Positions 44,272 through 54,237 are shown, numbered from the stretch's first letter. The stretch is 64,000 nucleotides of DNA from Demequina rhizosphaerae (GCF_000971255.1 NZ_BBMC01000002.1:496001-560000), one strand, 5' to 3'. Numbers and translations: made by a program. Notes: generated by a model from the sequence alone, not told the origin.

Positions 44272-45870
44272 TCAGCCGACCGCGAGATCCGGCAGCGGCC
44301 ACCACCACGGCGCGAGCTGCACGTAGACGCCGATCGCGGCGACCAGGATCGCCGTGAGCGCCACGAGGGTCCACGCGGCCCGCAGCCCGCCCGTCGGCGA
44401 CACCGCGGCCGCCATCCGGTGGGCGCCCTCGCGCGTGCCCGTCATGAAGGGCCCGTACGCCATCGCGACCACCGCGACGAGCGCGCCAAGTGCGAGCGCC
44501 CCGGCGTGGCCGTAGTACTGGGCGTCGGACGATGCGCCGACCACGTTCCCGGACGACACGAGCCACCACGCGCCCGCCCCGGCGCCGATGCCGAGCGCGG
44601 CGGAGGTGAGGATCGCGGGCACCGCCTCCGCGGCGGCGCGCAGCGTGTGCCACGGCAGCCCGATGGTCTGCACCACCGTGTCGGAGGTGCGTCGGCGCCC
44701 ACGCTTGGCCTCGGCGGCGCGGATCGCGACCGAGCGGCGCCACACGCCGCGCGCGAGGATGGCGACCGCGGCCATGACGAGGAAGGACAGGGTGGGTGCG
44801 AGCGGCGCGGCGGCCACGACCACGAGCGCCGCGAGCGCGAGCAGCAGCCGGCGGCGCGGGACGACGGGGCAGACCTCGGGCTCGTGCTCGCCCTCGTCGA
44901 GGTGCTCGTCGCCCTCCTCCTCCCACGGGAGCTCCTCGACCCAGTGGTGCTCGACGTCGTCCGCGGGCGCCGCCGGGACGCGCTGCTCTCCGCTGGGCAG
45001 CACCGCGGTCGCGTCGGGGTCCTGCCAGCCCTCGGCCATGACCGCGGTGGGCGCGACGGCGGTGGGCGGGAGCGCGGGCATCGCGACGGTGGCGCCCCGC
45101 AGGGCCGCGACGATGTCGCGCATGCCGGGCCGCGCGGACACGTCGCGCCCGAGCGCGGCACGCAGGGCGGGCGCCCCGGGCACGTCGGGCAGGGTCACGT
45201 CGTCTTCGAGCGTGCGGCCGATCGCGCCGGAGCCGGACCCGAACGGCCCGTGCCCGGTCATCGCGAAGGCGACGGTCGCGGCCCAGGACCAGCGGTCGGC
45301 CTGCGCGCCGGGCTCGGCGCCGTCGATCACCTCGGGCGCGACGTAGCCGGGGGTGCCGCTCACCAGCCCCTCGCGCGTGAGGCGCGCGTCGTCGGACCGG
45401 TGCGCGAGGCCGAAGTCGATGAGGACGGGGCCCTCGGGGCCCATCATCACGTTCGACGGCGTGACATCGCGGTGGACGACGCCGGCCGCGTGGACCGCCT
45501 CGAGCGCCGAGGCGGTGCGGTCCGCGAAGGCGGCGAGCGCGTCGCCCGCGAGGGGCCCGTGCCGCTGCACGTGGTCGAAGAGCGTCTCGCCAGCGACGAG
45601 CTCGAAGACCACGAACGTCTCGTCCTCGTCGAGCTCCGCGTCGAGGATGTGCGGGACCGCCGGATGGCGCAGCGACTGGAGGGCGCGCACCTCGCGCGCG
45701 AGCCGCGCGGCGGCCACCTCGTCCTGGCGCGCGTCGACGAGCTTGAGCGCCGCCTGGTGCCCCGCCCCGTCGGCCACCTTGTACACCGAGCCGGAGCCTC
45801 CCGAGCCGAGCCTCCCGAGCACGCGGTAGCCGCCGACGATGTCACCCACCTCGCGCTGAAGCCCGGCCAT
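44272..45870 (-). CDS. Membrane-spanning serine/threonine protein kinase
   Basis: 532 residues. The kinase domain (about 10-260) has GRLGSGGSGSVYK (P-loop), ALKLVD (Lys), VVHRDVTPSNVMM (catalytic loop), DFGLAH and GTPGYVAPEV. A ~100-residue Pro/Glu-rich juxtamembrane region follows, then several membrane segments (from about 350) and only short loops outside, with no PASTA or other known sensor domain. It phosphorylates unknown targets. The start ATG is at 45870; the spacer to msiK is divergent and contains an inverted 10-mer pair. Multi-pass C-terminal region is unusual for actinobacterial kinases, which are mostly single-pass. Confidence 0.9.
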   Translation of the reverse strand: MAGLQREVGDIVGGYRVLGRLGSGGSGSVYKVADGAGHQAALKLVDARQDEVAAARLAREVRALQSLRHPAVPHILDAELDEDETFVVFELVAGETLFDHVQRHGPLAGDALAAFADRTASALEAVHAAGVVHRDVTPSNVMMGPEGPVLIDFGLAHRSDDARLTREGLVSGTPGYVAPEVIDGAEPGAQADRWSWAATVAFAMTGHGPFGSGSGAIGRTLEDDVTLPDVPGAPALRAALGRDVSARPGMRDIVAALRGATVAMPALPPTAVAPTAVMAEGWQDPDATAVLPSGEQRVPAAPADDVEHHWVEELPWEEEGDEHLDEGEHEPEVCPVVPRRRLLLALAALVVVAAAPLAPTLSFLVMAAVAILARGVWRRSVAIRAAEAKRGRRRTSDTVVQTIGLPWHTLRAAAEAVPAILTSAALGIGAGAGAWWLVSSGNVVGASSDAQYYGHAGALALGALVAVVAMAYGPFMTGTREGAHRMAAAVSPTGGLRAAWTLVALTAILVAAIGVYVQLAPWWWPLPDLAVG

Positions 45871-45887
45871 GTCCTCAACCTACCGGG

Positions 45888-45923
45888 CGCATCGTCCCCC
45901 CAGGGGCCCCGCGGGACGATGCG
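45888..45923. repeat. Inverted pair of the 10-mer (45888-45923)
   Basis: CGCATCGTCCC (45888-45898) and GGGACGATGCG (45913-45923), perfect 11-bp arms with a 14-base loop, between divergent kinase and msiK genes. The rest of the gap to 46080 holds promoter-like sequence (TGGACA at 46010) and no gene. Confidence 0.85.
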
Positions 45924-46080
45924 GCAGGGCCGCCGCGGGAGGGGGTCCCAGGTCCCGGTCGGGGTGTGAGAGTATGGGCGGGCCGGGAGGAACCCGGCAA
46001 GTGTCAAAGTGGACACCACAGCGGCACTCTTCACAACGGATCGTCCGGCACGTACCTGCCGGTGAAGGGAAATACTGGCC

Positions 46081-47244
46081 ATGGCCACCGTTACTTATGA
46101 CAAGGCGTCGAGGATCTACCCCGGCACCGAGCGCCCCGCAGTCGACCAGCTCGACCTGCAGATCGCCGACGGCGAGTTCCTCGTTCTCGTCGGCCCCTCC
46201 GGTTGCGGAAAGTCCACCTCGCTCCGCATGCTCGCGGGCCTCGAGGACGTCGACAAGGGTGCGATCTTCGTGGGCGACCGCGACGTCACGCACGTCCAGC
46301 CCAAGGACCGCGACATCGCGATGGTGTTCCAGTCCTACGCGCTGTACCCGCACATGACCGTCGCGGACAACATGGGCTTCGCGCTCAAGATCGCCAAGGT
46401 CGACAAGGCCACGATCCGCGAGCGCGTCGAGGCCGCCGCCAAGATCCTCGACCTCACCGAGTACCTCGACCGCAAGCCGAAGGCCCTCTCGGGTGGTCAG
46501 CGTCAGCGTGTCGCCATGGGTCGTGCGATCGTCCGCCAGCCGCAGGTGTTCCTCATGGACGAGCCGCTGTCGAACCTCGACGCCAAGCTCCGCGTCCAGA
46601 CGCGTACGCAGATCGCCGCGCTGCAGCGTCGCCTGGGCACCACCACCGTCTACGTGACCCACGACCAGGTCGAGGCCCTCACCATGGGTGACCGCATCGC
46701 GGTCCTCAAGGACGGCCTCCTCCAGCAGGTCGGCACGCCGCGCGAGATGTACGACACCCCGCAGAACGTGTTCGTCGCGGGCTTCATCGGCTCGCCGGCC
46801 ATGAACCTGTCGACCTTCCGCGTCGAGGACGGCTACGCGCTCGTCGGCGACTCGAAGGTGCAGCTCGAGCGCGACACCGTCGCCAACATGACCGCCGACG
46901 ACAAGGGCGACGTCATCCTGGGCTTCCGCCCGGAGTCGCTCGACCGCGTCGCCCCGAACACGCCCGGCGCGTTCCCGGTCGAGGTCAACGTCGTCGAGGA
47001 GCTCGGCTCGGACGCGTTCGTCTACGGCACCCTCCCGACCCCGCTGGCCACGGCCTCCGAGGTCACGGTGGGCGGCTCCGGCGAGGGCATCGTCCGTGTC
47101 GACCCGCGTGACGTCCCCTCGAAGGGCGACACCATCTGGGTCTCCATCCGCCCGGGCGAGCAGCACGTCTTCTCGGCCGCCACGCAGCAGCGCATCTCGA
47201 CGCACGCGGTCCAGACCGACGCGTCGCGCACGCTCGCGAAGTAA
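46081..47244 (+). CDS. msiK: Sugar ABC transporter ATPase, MsiK/UgpC/MalK type
   Basis: 387 residues. NBD with [61 protein letters not shown] and VYVTHDQVEALTMGDR, then a MalK-type regulatory OB domain (GFIGSPAMNLSTF, VILGFRPESL). It stands alone without permeases, as does MsiK in Streptomyces, a shared ATPase for several sugar importers. Codons such as GGT and CGT are more used than in neighbours, consistent with high expression. SD GAAGGGA lies ten bases upstream. A strong terminator follows. Confidence 0.92.
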   Translation: MATVTYDKASRIYPGTERPAVDQLDLQIADGEFLVLVGPSGCGKSTSLRMLAGLEDVDKGAIFVGDRDVTHVQPKDRDIAMVFQSYALYPHMTVADNMGFALKIAKVDKATIRERVEAAAKILDLTEYLDRKPKALSGGQRQRVAMGRAIVRQPQVFLMDEPLSNLDAKLRVQTRTQIAALQRRLGTTTVYVTHDQVEALTMGDRIAVLKDGLLQQVGTPREMYDTPQNVFVAGFIGSPAMNLSTFRVEDGYALVGDSKVQLERDTVANMTADDKGDVILGFRPESLDRVAPNTPGAFPVEVNVVEELGSDAFVYGTLPTPLATASEVTVGGSGEGIVRVDPRDVPSKGDTIWVSIRPGEQHVFSAATQQRISTHAVQTDASRTLAK

Positions 47245-47258
47245 GCCTCACCGCTTCC

Positions 47259-47300
47259 CGAAGGGGGCGGTCCCGGTTCGCGCCGGGGCCGCCCCCTTCG
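47259..47300 (+). terminator. Terminator of msiK
   Basis: CGAAGGGGGCGG (47259-47270) and CCGCCCCCTTCG (47289-47300) form a perfect 12-bp stem 15 bases beyond the TAA. Confidence 0.85.
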
Positions 47301-47323
47301 GCGTTCCTCCCCTCCCCCGCCCG

Positions 47324-47419
47324 GACAGTCCGCACGGAGCCGGTCCCGGTCCGCCGGCGTGTCGCCCGCGATCCCCACGGACACGCCGCATCGTCCCTGC
47401 GAACTCCGTGCGCGCTGTC
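47324..47419. repeat. Family B intergenic repeat, copy 2
   Basis: GACAGTCCGCACGGAG (47324-47339) faces CTCCGTGCGCGCTGTC (47404-47419) with two mismatches. The centre carries GGCGTGTCGCC, shared with other copies, and a 10-mer at 47387. It lies just upstream of the DUF4032 gene and downstream of the msiK terminator. Confidence 0.75.
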
Positions 47420-47463
47420 GCGCGGTTCGCGGGGTCCCGGCCGCGCGTCGTTACGCTGGTCCC

Positions 47464-48951
47464 ATGCCGCACATCACCGGAGCCGCCGACCCGGCGCTGA
47501 TGGAGCTCCCGTGGGACATCCCGCTCTCCGCCTGGCCCGAGGACCGCATCGCCGCCCTGCCGCGCGGCCTGTCCCGCCACGTCGTGAGGTTCGTCCGTCA
47601 CGGAGGCAACGTCCTCGCCGTCAAGGAGACCAACCGCGAGATCGCGTACCGCGAGTTCCAGATGCTGCGCGAGCTCGAGCGCATGGAGACGCCGTGCGTG
47701 CACGCGGTCGCGGTGGTGACGCGCCGCTTCACGCCCACCGGCGAGGAGCTGTCGGCGGCGCTCGTCACCGAGCACCTCGCGTTCTCGCTGCCGTACCGCG
47801 CGCTGTTCTCGACGGCGCTGCGCAAGGGCACGCTCAACCGGCTCATCGACGCGCTGTCCGTGCTGCTGGTCCGACTGCACCTCAACGGCTTCTACTGGGG
47901 CGACGTGTCGCTGTCGAACGCGCTGTTCCGCCGCGACGCGTCCGAGTTCTCGGCCTACCTCGTGGACGCGGAGACCGGCGACCTCCACGAGACCCTCACC
48001 GACGGGCAGCGGTCGTACGACCTCGAGATCGCGACCACCAACATCATCGGCGAGATCCTCGACCTCCAGGCGAACGAGGACCTCGATGAGGGCATCGACC
48101 CGTTCGCGATCGGCGAGCGGCTCGAGTCGAAGTACGGGAAGCTGTGGGCCGCGCTCACGGAGACCGAGACCTTCGCCGCCAACGTGCCGTTCAAGGTCGC
48201 GGAGCGCGTGCGCGAGCTCAACGAGCTCGGCTTCGACGTGGGCGAGCTCGACATGCTGTCGACGCCCGACGGCCAGGGCCTGCGCATCCGGCCGAAGGTC
48301 GTGGACGCGGGCTTCCACTCGCGGCGCCTCATGCGCCTCACCGGCCTCGACGTGCAGGAGAACCAGGCGCGCCGCCTGCTCAACGACCTCGACGAGTTCC
48401 GCGCCGTCCGCTCGGGCGGCCACGACGACGAGGCCTTCGCGGCCCACGAGTGGCTCACCTCGATCTTCGAGCCGACGGTCCGGGCCGTCCCGCGCGACCT
48501 GCGCGGCAAGCTCGAGCCGGCGCAGGTGTTCCACGAGGTCCTCGACCACCGCTGGTACCTCGCAGAGTCCGCGGGCAAGGACGTCCCCATGCCGGTCGCC
48601 ACGGCGTCGTACGTCAAGCACGTGCTGCCGCTGCGCCCCGACGAGCGCGCGGTGCTGGGCCGCTCGCTCGCGGAGATGACCGCGGAGCTGCCGGCCCTCA
48701 CCGACGAGGTGGGCACCGAGTTCGAGACCCGCGACCCGTTCGAGAACGACAACACGTACGCGTGGGGCGAGGTGCCGGCGCCCGAGCCGGGCACCGAGCC
48801 GCCGCCGACCGTGCGCCGCGCCACCACCCGCGTCCCTGCGCCCGAGCGCTCGCCGCTGTCGGGCGAGATCGATGAGCGCCACCAGCGCGCGGCCGATGCG
48901 GCCGAGGCCGAGGAGGACGAGGCCGCCGCGTCGGAGGAGGCCGGCTTCTAG
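47464..48951 (+). CDS. DUF4032 / kinase-like fold protein
   Basis: 495 residues. The N-terminal part has a lipopolysaccharide-kinase-like core (VLAVKETNREIAYREFQMLREL; LHLNGFYWGDVSLSNALF with a catalytic-type Asp; AYLVDAETGDLHE). The middle is DUF4032 (EWLTSIFEPTVRAVPRDLRGKLEPAQ... written only in part; VFHEVLDHRWYLAE). The tail is Glu/Ala-rich. An actinobacterial family of unknown function that is probably an atypical kinase. The ATG at 47464 lies 44 bases beyond a family B repeat, so its promoter is within or next to that repeat. Confidence 0.85.
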   Translation: MPHITGAADPALMELPWDIPLSAWPEDRIAALPRGLSRHVVRFVRHGGNVLAVKETNREIAYREFQMLRELERMETPCVHAVAVVTRRFTPTGEELSAALVTEHLAFSLPYRALFSTALRKGTLNRLIDALSVLLVRLHLNGFYWGDVSLSNALFRRDASEFSAYLVDAETGDLHETLTDGQRSYDLEIATTNIIGEILDLQANEDLDEGIDPFAIGERLESKYGKLWAALTETETFAANVPFKVAERVRELNELGFDVGELDMLSTPDGQGLRIRPKVVDAGFHSRRLMRLTGLDVQENQARRLLNDLDEFRAVRSGGHDDEAFAAHEWLTSIFEPTVRAVPRDLRGKLEPAQVFHEVLDHRWYLAESAGKDVPMPVATASYVKHVLPLRPDERAVLGRSLAEMTAELPALTDEVGTEFETRDPFENDNTYAWGEVPAPEPGTEPPPTVRRATTRVPAPERSPLSGEIDERHQRAADAAEAEEDEAAASEEAGF

Positions 48952-48970
48952 GACCGGGCGCCGCCGGGGA

Positions 48971-49069
48971 CCTCTCCACGCAGGTGAGGCACTCCTCCAC
49001 ACAGGACGCCCGATGTGAACGGGCACATGCCCGGACCGGGCGCCCGGCGCATCGTCCGGTGTGGAGAGG
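48971..49069. repeat. Family A intergenic repeat, copy 3
   Basis: CCTCTCCAC (48971-48979) and GTGGAGAGG (49061-49069) bound a 99-bp element between convergent genes. The centre has GATGTGAACGGG and a 10-mer copy at 49048. Confidence 0.8.
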
Positions 49070-49099
49070 GCCCCGGGCCTCGTGTCGAGGCGCCCGGGT

Positions 49100-50056
49100 T
49101 CAGACCGCCTTGCTGGCCTCGTAGAGCGCGATCGAGGCCGCGACGGACGCGTTGAGGCTCTCGGTGCTCGCGGCGATCGGGATCGACACCACCTGGTCGC
49201 ACGTCTCGCGCACGAGGCGCGACAGGCCTTGGCCCTCGGCGCCGACCACGATGACGAGCGGCCCGTCGAGCAGGCTCGACTCGTGCAGGTCGACCTCACC
49301 GTCGCCCGCGAGGCCGAGCACGAAGCAGCCGGCCTTCTTGTAGTCCTCGAGCGTGCGGACCATGTTGGTCGCGCGCGCGACGGGCAGGCGCGACGCGGCG
49401 CCCGCGGACACCTTCCACGCGGCAACCGTCATGCCCGCGGCACGGCGCTCGGGGATGAGCGCGCCGGACGCGCCGAAGGCGGCCGCCGAGCGCACGATCG
49501 CGCCGAGGTTACGCGGGTCCTGGATGCCGTCGAGGGCGACGATGCGCAACGGCGACGGGGCCTCGAGCAGGTCCTGCGGGTGCGCGTACTCGTACGGCGG
49601 CACCTCGAGCGCGACGCCCTGGTGGGGCGAGCCGTCGGAGATCGTGTCGAGCGTCGCCTTGGTGACCTCGCGGACCGTGAGGCCCTGCTCGACGGCGAGC
49701 GAGACGATCTCGGTGACGCGGTCGTCGGCGTCGATGCGGTTGAAGACGCTCAGCTGCGTGGCCTTCATGCCCTCGCGGAGGGCCTCGAGCACGCTGTTGC
49801 GGCCGACCACGAGGTCCGACGCGGCAGACGTGCGGTCGCGCGGGGTCGCCTTGACGGCCTTCTGCGGGCGCTTGGCGGCGTCCTTCTCGGCGCGCACCTT
49901 CGCCTTGTAGGCCTTGTGGTTGGGCCGGTCCTCCGCCTTGGGGGTCGGGCCCTTGCCCTCGAGCGCCTTGCGACCGTGGCCGCCCGTGCCGACGGACGCG
50001 CCCTTCTTGGATCCCGCGTTGCGGGTCGCGCCACGGCGCTTCGAGTTACCAGCCAT
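49100..50056 (-). CDS. rlmB: 23S rRNA 2'-O-methyltransferase, RlmB/TrmH (SpoU) family
   Basis: 318 residues. A lysine-rich ~75-residue N-terminal extension (KRRGATRNAGSKKG, KAKVRAEKDAAKRP), then a substrate-binding domain (VVGRNSVLEALREG) and a SpoU knot with motif 1 LDGIQDPRNLGAIVRSAAAFG, motif 2 LVIVVGAEGQGLSRLV, and motif 3 IPIAASTESLNASVAASIAL. Uses SAM to methylate a ribose in 23S rRNA (RlmB modifies G2251 in E. coli). Downstream of cysS, the usual actinobacterial order; a family B repeat sits between them. Confidence 0.92.
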   Translation of the reverse strand: MAGNSKRRGATRNAGSKKGASVGTGGHGRKALEGKGPTPKAEDRPNHKAYKAKVRAEKDAAKRPQKAVKATPRDRTSAASDLVVGRNSVLEALREGMKATQLSVFNRIDADDRVTEIVSLAVEQGLTVREVTKATLDTISDGSPHQGVALEVPPYEYAHPQDLLEAPSPLRIVALDGIQDPRNLGAIVRSAAAFGASGALIPERRAAGMTVAAWKVSAGAASRLPVARATNMVRTLEDYKKAGCFVLGLAGDGEVDLHESSLLDGPLVIVVGAEGQGLSRLVRETCDQVVSIPIAASTESLNASVAASIALYEASKAV

Positions 50057-50105
50057 GCCTACAAGGGTAAACGGCGCGCGGGGCGCGAGCCTCCCCTGAA
50101 CCCGT

Positions 50106-50206
50106 CCTGACAGTGCCAACGGATTTCGAGGGGACGATGCGGCGTGTCGGCCCCGTTCGCCGGTTCGGCTCGGCATGTCGCCGCCGAATCCGTGGGGACT
50201 GTCAGG
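50106..50206. repeat. Family B intergenic repeat, copy 3
   Basis: CCTGACAGTGCCAACGGA (50106-50123) faces TCCGTGGGGACTGTCAGG (50189-50206), 18-bp arms with two mismatches. A 10-mer copy is at 50132 in the left half. It begins 10 bases beyond the cysS stop. Confidence 0.85.
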
Positions 50207-50216
50207 TGGAGGCGGG

Positions 50217-51641
50217 TCAGGCCTCGCTGGCGAGCGACCAGCGCGCGCCGTCGGCCGCATCCGCGATGACGATCCCCGCGCCGGCGAGGCGGTCGCGGAT
50301 CGCATCGGCGGTCGCCCAGTCCTTGTCGGCACGCGCGGTGGCACGGGCCTCGATGTCCGCCTTGACGAGGAAGTCGAGCGCGGCCATCGCCGCGGTCGAG
50401 GCGCCCGCCTTCTCGGTCGCCCACTCGGGCGCGGCCGGGTCGAGGCCGAGCACGTCGAGCATCGCCCGGGCGGCGAGCAGCGTGGCCGCGGCCGCCTGGT
50501 CGTCGCCCGCGGTGAGCGCCGCGTTGCCGGCGCGCACCGTCTCGTGGATGACCGCGAGCGCGCGCGGCACCCCGAGGTCGTCGTCCATCGCCTCGACGAA
50601 CGCGGCGGGCAGCTCGGCGGCCGAGACCTCCGCCGCGGACGGCGCGCCCACCTTCTCCGACGCGCGCGTGACGAAGCCCTGGAAGCGGCCCCACTGGGCA
50701 GTCGCCTCGTCGAGGGTGGAGGTCGAGTACTCGAGCATCGAGCGGTAGTGCACCGCGGCCAGCGCGAGGCGCAGCGCGGCGGGCTCGTGCTGCGCGAGCA
50801 CCTCGGACACGAGCAGCCCGTTGCCCAGCGACTTCGACATCTTCGCGCCCGACTGGGTCACCCACGCCGAGTGCATCCACAGCTTCGCGAAGCCGTAGCC
50901 CGCGGCGTGCGACTGGGCCTGCTCGTTCTCGTGGTGCGGGAAGCGCAGGTCGAGCCCGCCGCCGTGGATGTCGAACGAGTCGCCCAGGTAGCGCTGCGCC
51001 ATCGCCGAGCACTCGATGTGCCAGCCCGGGCGGCCGCGCCCCCACGGCGAGTCCCACGAGGCCGTCTCCGGCTCGTCGGCCTTGGTCGCCTTCCACAGCG
51101 CGAAGTCGTGGACGTCGCGCTTGCTCTCGATCGGGGAGTCCTGCGCGGGAGAGAGGTCGTCGAGCGCCTGGCGCGTGAGCGAGCCGTAGCCGGGGAACGA
51201 GCGCACGTCGAAGTAGACGGAGCCGCCCTGCTCGTACGCGTGGCCGTTGTCGATGAGCCGCTCGATCATCGCGAGGATCTCGGGGATGTGGCCGGTCGCG
51301 CGGGGCTCGGCGGCGGGCGGCCTGACGCCCACCGCGGCGTACGCGGCCTGGAACTCGCGCTCGTAGCGCAGCGCCCACGCCCACCACTCCCAGCCGGCCT
51401 CGGCGGCCTTGACCAGGGTCTTGTCGTCGATGTCGGTGACGTTGCGCACGAGGGTCACCTGGTAGCCGGACCGCTCGAGCCAGCGCTGCAGCACGTCGAA
51501 CGCGACGGCGCTGCGCAGGTGGCCCACGTGCGGCGCGCTCTGCACCGTGGGTCCGCACAGGTAGATGCTCGCCTTGCCCGGGGTCAGGGGCTGGAACTCG
51601 CGCTCGGTGCGCGTGGCGGTGTCGTACAGGCGGAGGGTCAC
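50217..51641 (-). CDS. cysS: Cysteinyl-tRNA synthetase
   Basis: 474 residues. Class I features: [23 protein letters not shown] (the HIGH-like HVGH with zinc Cys), [14 protein letters not shown] (zinc ligand Cys), [20 protein letters not shown], and KMSKSLGN. Charges tRNA-Cys in the cytoplasm. The location beside rlmB and ispDF distinguishes it from the mycothiol ligase MshC. GTG/ATG start at 51641; separated from ispF by 84 bases. Confidence 0.97.
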   Translation of the reverse strand: MTLRLYDTATRTEREFQPLTPGKASIYLCGPTVQSAPHVGHLRSAVAFDVLQRWLERSGYQVTLVRNVTDIDDKTLVKAAEAGWEWWAWALRYEREFQAAYAAVGVRPPAAEPRATGHIPEILAMIERLIDNGHAYEQGGSVYFDVRSFPGYGSLTRQALDDLSPAQDSPIESKRDVHDFALWKATKADEPETASWDSPWGRGRPGWHIECSAMAQRYLGDSFDIHGGGLDLRFPHHENEQAQSHAAGYGFAKLWMHSAWVTQSGAKMSKSLGNGLLVSEVLAQHEPAALRLALAAVHYRSMLEYSTSTLDEATAQWGRFQGFVTRASEKVGAPSAAEVSAAELPAAFVEAMDDDLGVPRALAVIHETVRAGNAALTAGDDQAAAATLLAARAMLDVLGLDPAAPEWATEKAGASTAAMAALDFLVKADIEARATARADKDWATADAIRDRLAGAGIVIADAADGARWSLASEA

Positions 51642-51725
51642 GCGCCCAGGCTACCGGTCCCGCATGCGCAGGCACGATGCGGTGGCCCCGGCGGCCGGCG
51701 GGCGGGCCGGTGGCTGGGCGGCGGG

Positions 51726-52199
51726 TCAGGCCCGGACGATGAGCGCGGTGGCGATCGCCGCCACGCCCTCTCCCCTGCCGGTGAGGCCCAGGCCGTCCGT
51801 GGTGGTGCCCGCGACGGTGACGGGGGCGCCGCACGCCTCGGACAGCGCGGCCTCGGCCTCGGCGCGGCGCGGCGCGAGCTTGGGACGGTTGCCGATCACC
51901 TGCACCGCCACGTTCCCGATCTCGAACCCTGCGGACCGGACCAGCCGCGCGCTCTCCGCGAGCAGCGCGACGCCCGCGGCGCCGGCCCACTCGGGTCGCG
52001 AGGTGCCGAAGTTCGAGCCCAGGTCGCCCAGCCCCGCCGCCGACAGCAGCGCGTCGCAGGCCGCATGCGCGGCCACGTCGGCGTCCGAGTGGCCCTCGAG
52101 CCCGGGCTCCCCCGGCCACTCGAGGCCCGCGACCATCAACGGGCGCGAGCCGCCGAACGCGTGGACGTCGACGCCGATCCCGGTGCGGGGCAGGTTCAC
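51726..52199 (-). CDS. ispF: 2-C-methyl-D-erythritol 2,4-cyclodiphosphate synthase
   Basis: 157 residues, usual length. [23 protein letters not shown] (metal Asp and His), [29 protein letters not shown], and [20 protein letters not shown]. Makes MEcPP in the non-mevalonate isoprenoid pathway. Its GTG at 52199 overlaps the ispD TGA (GTGA), so the two are coupled. Confidence 0.96.
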   Translation of the reverse strand: MNLPRTGIGVDVHAFGGSRPLMVAGLEWPGEPGLEGHSDADVAAHAACDALLSAAGLGDLGSNFGTSRPEWAGAAGVALLAESARLVRSAGFEIGNVAVQVIGNRPKLAPRRAEAEAALSEACGAPVTVAGTTTDGLGLTGRGEGVAAIATALIVRA

Positions 52200-52879
52200 A
52201 CCTTCTCCTCTTCCGCGGACAGCGCCGCGATGTGCTCGGCGAGCGCGAGGTCGCCCGCATGCGTGATCTTGACGCCCCGCTCGTGGCCCTCGGTCGCGAC
52301 CACGCGGTAGCCGAGCGCGCGGGCCAGCGTGGCGTCGTCCGTCGCGGACGAGCCGCCGCGCGCGTGCGCATCCAGCAGCACCGCGGCGCGGAAGGCCTGC
52401 GGCGTCTGGACCGCCCGGAACAGCGTGCGGTCGACCGGGTCGCCGAGCGCGCCGTCGGGCGCGGGCGCGGTCACGAGCGTGTCGACCACCGGCACCACCG
52501 GGATCGCGCCGTCCGCGCCCTCCTCGATGGCGGCGACCACCGCGCGCATGGCGGCGACGGGCTGGAAGGCGCGGGCCGCGTCGTGCACGAGCACGACGTC
52601 CGCCGGCGCGAGGTCGAGCGCGGCGAGGCCCGCGTTGACCGACTCCTGCCGGGTGCCGGCGCCGGGGACGATGCGCGCGTCCAGGCCGTCGAGGGCGCGC
52701 GCGAACGCGTCCAGATGGGTGGGGGGCGCGGTCACCACCACCTGGGTGGCGACGCGCGCGATGCGGCGCACGGCGTGCGTGACGAGCGGTTCGCCCGCCA
52801 CGGCGACGAGCGCCTTGGGAAGGTCGGACCCGAGCCGGGTCCCGTAGCCGGCGGCCGTGACGACGGCCGCGACGGTCAC
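52196..52879 (-). CDS. ispD: 2-C-methyl-D-erythritol 4-phosphate cytidylyltransferase
   Basis: 227 residues. [22 protein letters not shown] (CTP loop), [17 protein letters not shown], and [17 protein letters not shown]. Transfers CMP from CTP to MEP. The GTG at 52879 overlaps the carD TGA (GTGA); an upstream extension is rejected. carD-ispD-ispF is the standard actinobacterial order. Confidence 0.96.
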   Translation of the reverse strand: MTVAAVVTAAGYGTRLGSDLPKALVAVAGEPLVTHAVRRIARVATQVVVTAPPTHLDAFARALDGLDARIVPGAGTRQESVNAGLAALDLAPADVVLVHDAARAFQPVAAMRAVVAAIEEGADGAIPVVPVVDTLVTAPAPDGALGDPVDRTLFRAVQTPQAFRAAVLLDAHARGGSSATDDATLARALGYRVVATEGHERGVKITHAGDLALAEHIAALSAEEEKV

Positions 52880-53358
52880 GAGGCGAGGACCTCGTCGAGA
52901 CGGGCCTCGGCGGCCTCCTCGTCGCACTTCTCGGCGAGCGCGAGCTCCGAGACGAGGATCTGGCGCGCCTTGTGCAGCATGCGCTTCTCGCCGGCCGAGA
53001 GGCCCTTGTCGGTGTCGCGGCGCGACAGGTCGCGGACGACCTCGGCCACGCGGATGACGTCGCCCGAGGCGAGCTTCTCGACGTTGGCCTTGTAGCGGCG
53101 CGACCAGTTGGTGGGCTCCTCGATGTAGGGCTCGCGCAGGACGCCGAACACCTTCTCGAGACCCGCCTGGTCGACGACGTCGCGGACTCCCACCAGGTCG
53201 ACGTTCTCGGCCGGCACCTCGATGGTCAGGTCACCCTGCGCTACCTTGAGCTTGAGGTAGGTCTTCTCCTCACCCCGGATGATGCGCTTCTTGATGTCCT
53301 GGATCTGGGCCGCCCCATGGTGGGGGTAGACGACGGTCTCGCCAACGACGAAGTTCAT
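52876..53358 (-). CDS. carD: CarD-family transcription regulator
   Basis: 160 residues: [19 protein letters not shown] starts the RNAP-interacting Tudor-like domain, with [20 protein letters not shown]; the C-terminal helical DNA-binding domain has [21 protein letters not shown] and [16 protein letters not shown]. Stabilises RNA polymerase open complexes at promoters. The start is ATG 53358; the open upstream frame has no conserved sequence. A strong promoter with TAGAAT and TTATTG is 30 bases upstream. Confidence 0.97.
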   Translation of the reverse strand: MNFVVGETVVYPHHGAAQIQDIKKRIIRGEEKTYLKLKVAQGDLTIEVPAENVDLVGVRDVVDQAGLEKVFGVLREPYIEEPTNWSRRYKANVEKLASGDVIRVAEVVRDLSRRDTDKGLSAGEKRMLHKARQILVSELALAEKCDEEAAEARLDEVLAS

Positions 53359-53389
53359 GGTGGAGTAATCCCCTTCTCGACGGAGTTCC

Positions 53390-53417
53390 ATTCTACCATT
53401 TGGCATTTCCCCAATAA
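53390..53417 (-). promoter_or_regulatory. carD promoter
   Basis: On the minus strand TTATTG (53412-53417), 16-base spacer, TAGAAT (53390-53395). AT-rich and well placed 32 bases before the start. The gap 53359-53624 also holds the lipoprotein promoter region and no gene. Confidence 0.65.
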
Positions 53418-53624
53418 CAGGCGCATCCTCCCTGGCAGCGGGCCGTTGGTCCTCTTCTGGGCGTTTTGCCGGCACCAAGTGACACAAAAGGCGGCGAGGG
53501 GCCACGGCGCGAGGCGCAGGAGGAGCCGCAGGACGAGCCGCCACGGGACGCTCCGCGCACGGTGGCCGGTCGTCACGGCGAGCCACTATCCTTCCAGTGA
53601 CGTCACCCCGGAAAGGTCCCCGCC

Positions 53625-54086
53625 GTGAAGCACCCCGTTCGCCTGCTCCCGCTCGCCGCGCTCGCCCTCGTGGCCGCCGGCTGCTCCGCCGTCAACCCCA
53701 TCACCACGCAGGACGCGTACGACGCCTCCGACGGCATGAGCATCGAGTTCGGCGACGTGACGGGCCTCAACCTCATCGTCATCACCGAGGCGGTCGACTC
53801 CCCCGCGGTGCTCATCGGCTCGTTCTACAACTCGGGCGACGAGGACGTGCAGGTCGCCGCGTCGATCGACGGCGCCGGGATCGTCACGGTCGACGTCCCC
53901 GCCGGCACGGTCGTCAAGCTGGGCGGCGAGGAGGGCGAGGCGCACATCACCGGCACCTCGACCGCCGCGCCCGGCTCGCTCCAGGAGATCACCATCCAGA
54001 CGGACGAGGCCGGCCAGGTCGCCGAGTTCGTCCCGGTGCTCGACGGCACGCTCCCCGAGTACGCGGTCGAGCTCGAGTCGCTCTAG
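53625..54086 (+). CDS. Small exported lipoprotein
   Basis: 153 residues from a GTG at 53625. Signal peptide with lipobox ([16 protein letters not shown], Cys lipidated), then a beta-rich domain: [49 protein letters not shown]. The fold looks like the copper-chaperone/FixG-like immunoglobulin families used for extracellular display, but no copper-binding Met/His motif is seen. Function unknown. Convergent with the pst operon across a 20-bp-stem terminator. Confidence 0.75.
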   Translation: MKHPVRLLPLAALALVAAGCSAVNPITTQDAYDASDGMSIEFGDVTGLNLIVITEAVDSPAVLIGSFYNSGDEDVQVAASIDGAGIVTVDVPAGTVVKLGGEEGEAHITGTSTAAPGSLQEITIQTDEAGQVAEFVPVLDGTLPEYAVELESL

Positions 54087-54102
54087 CCAGCCCGCCGCGG
54101 TG

Positions 54103-54157
54103 CGCCCCTCCACGCGAGCGGTGCACCTCTCCACACAACTGAATCGCCGCATCGTCC
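54103..54157. repeat. Partial family A repeat
   Basis: CCCTCCACGCG (54106) and ACCTCTCCACAC (54124) are two left-end blocks of family A in tandem, followed by a 10-mer copy at 54148. The right end is absent, so this is a truncated or rearranged copy. Confidence 0.6.
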
Positions 54158-54173
54158 GCCACCGGGACTGATG

Positions 54174-54217
54174 CACAGAAGCGGGGCCGATGCACACGCA
54201 TCGGCCCCGCTTCTGTG
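54174..54217. terminator. Bidirectional terminator, lipoprotein and pstB
   Basis: Two perfect 20-bp arms (54174-54193 and 54198-54217) with an ACAC loop, lying between convergent genes. The longest perfect stem in the window. Confidence 0.92.
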
Positions 54218-54237
54218 TCGGGAGGTACCCCGGAGGA

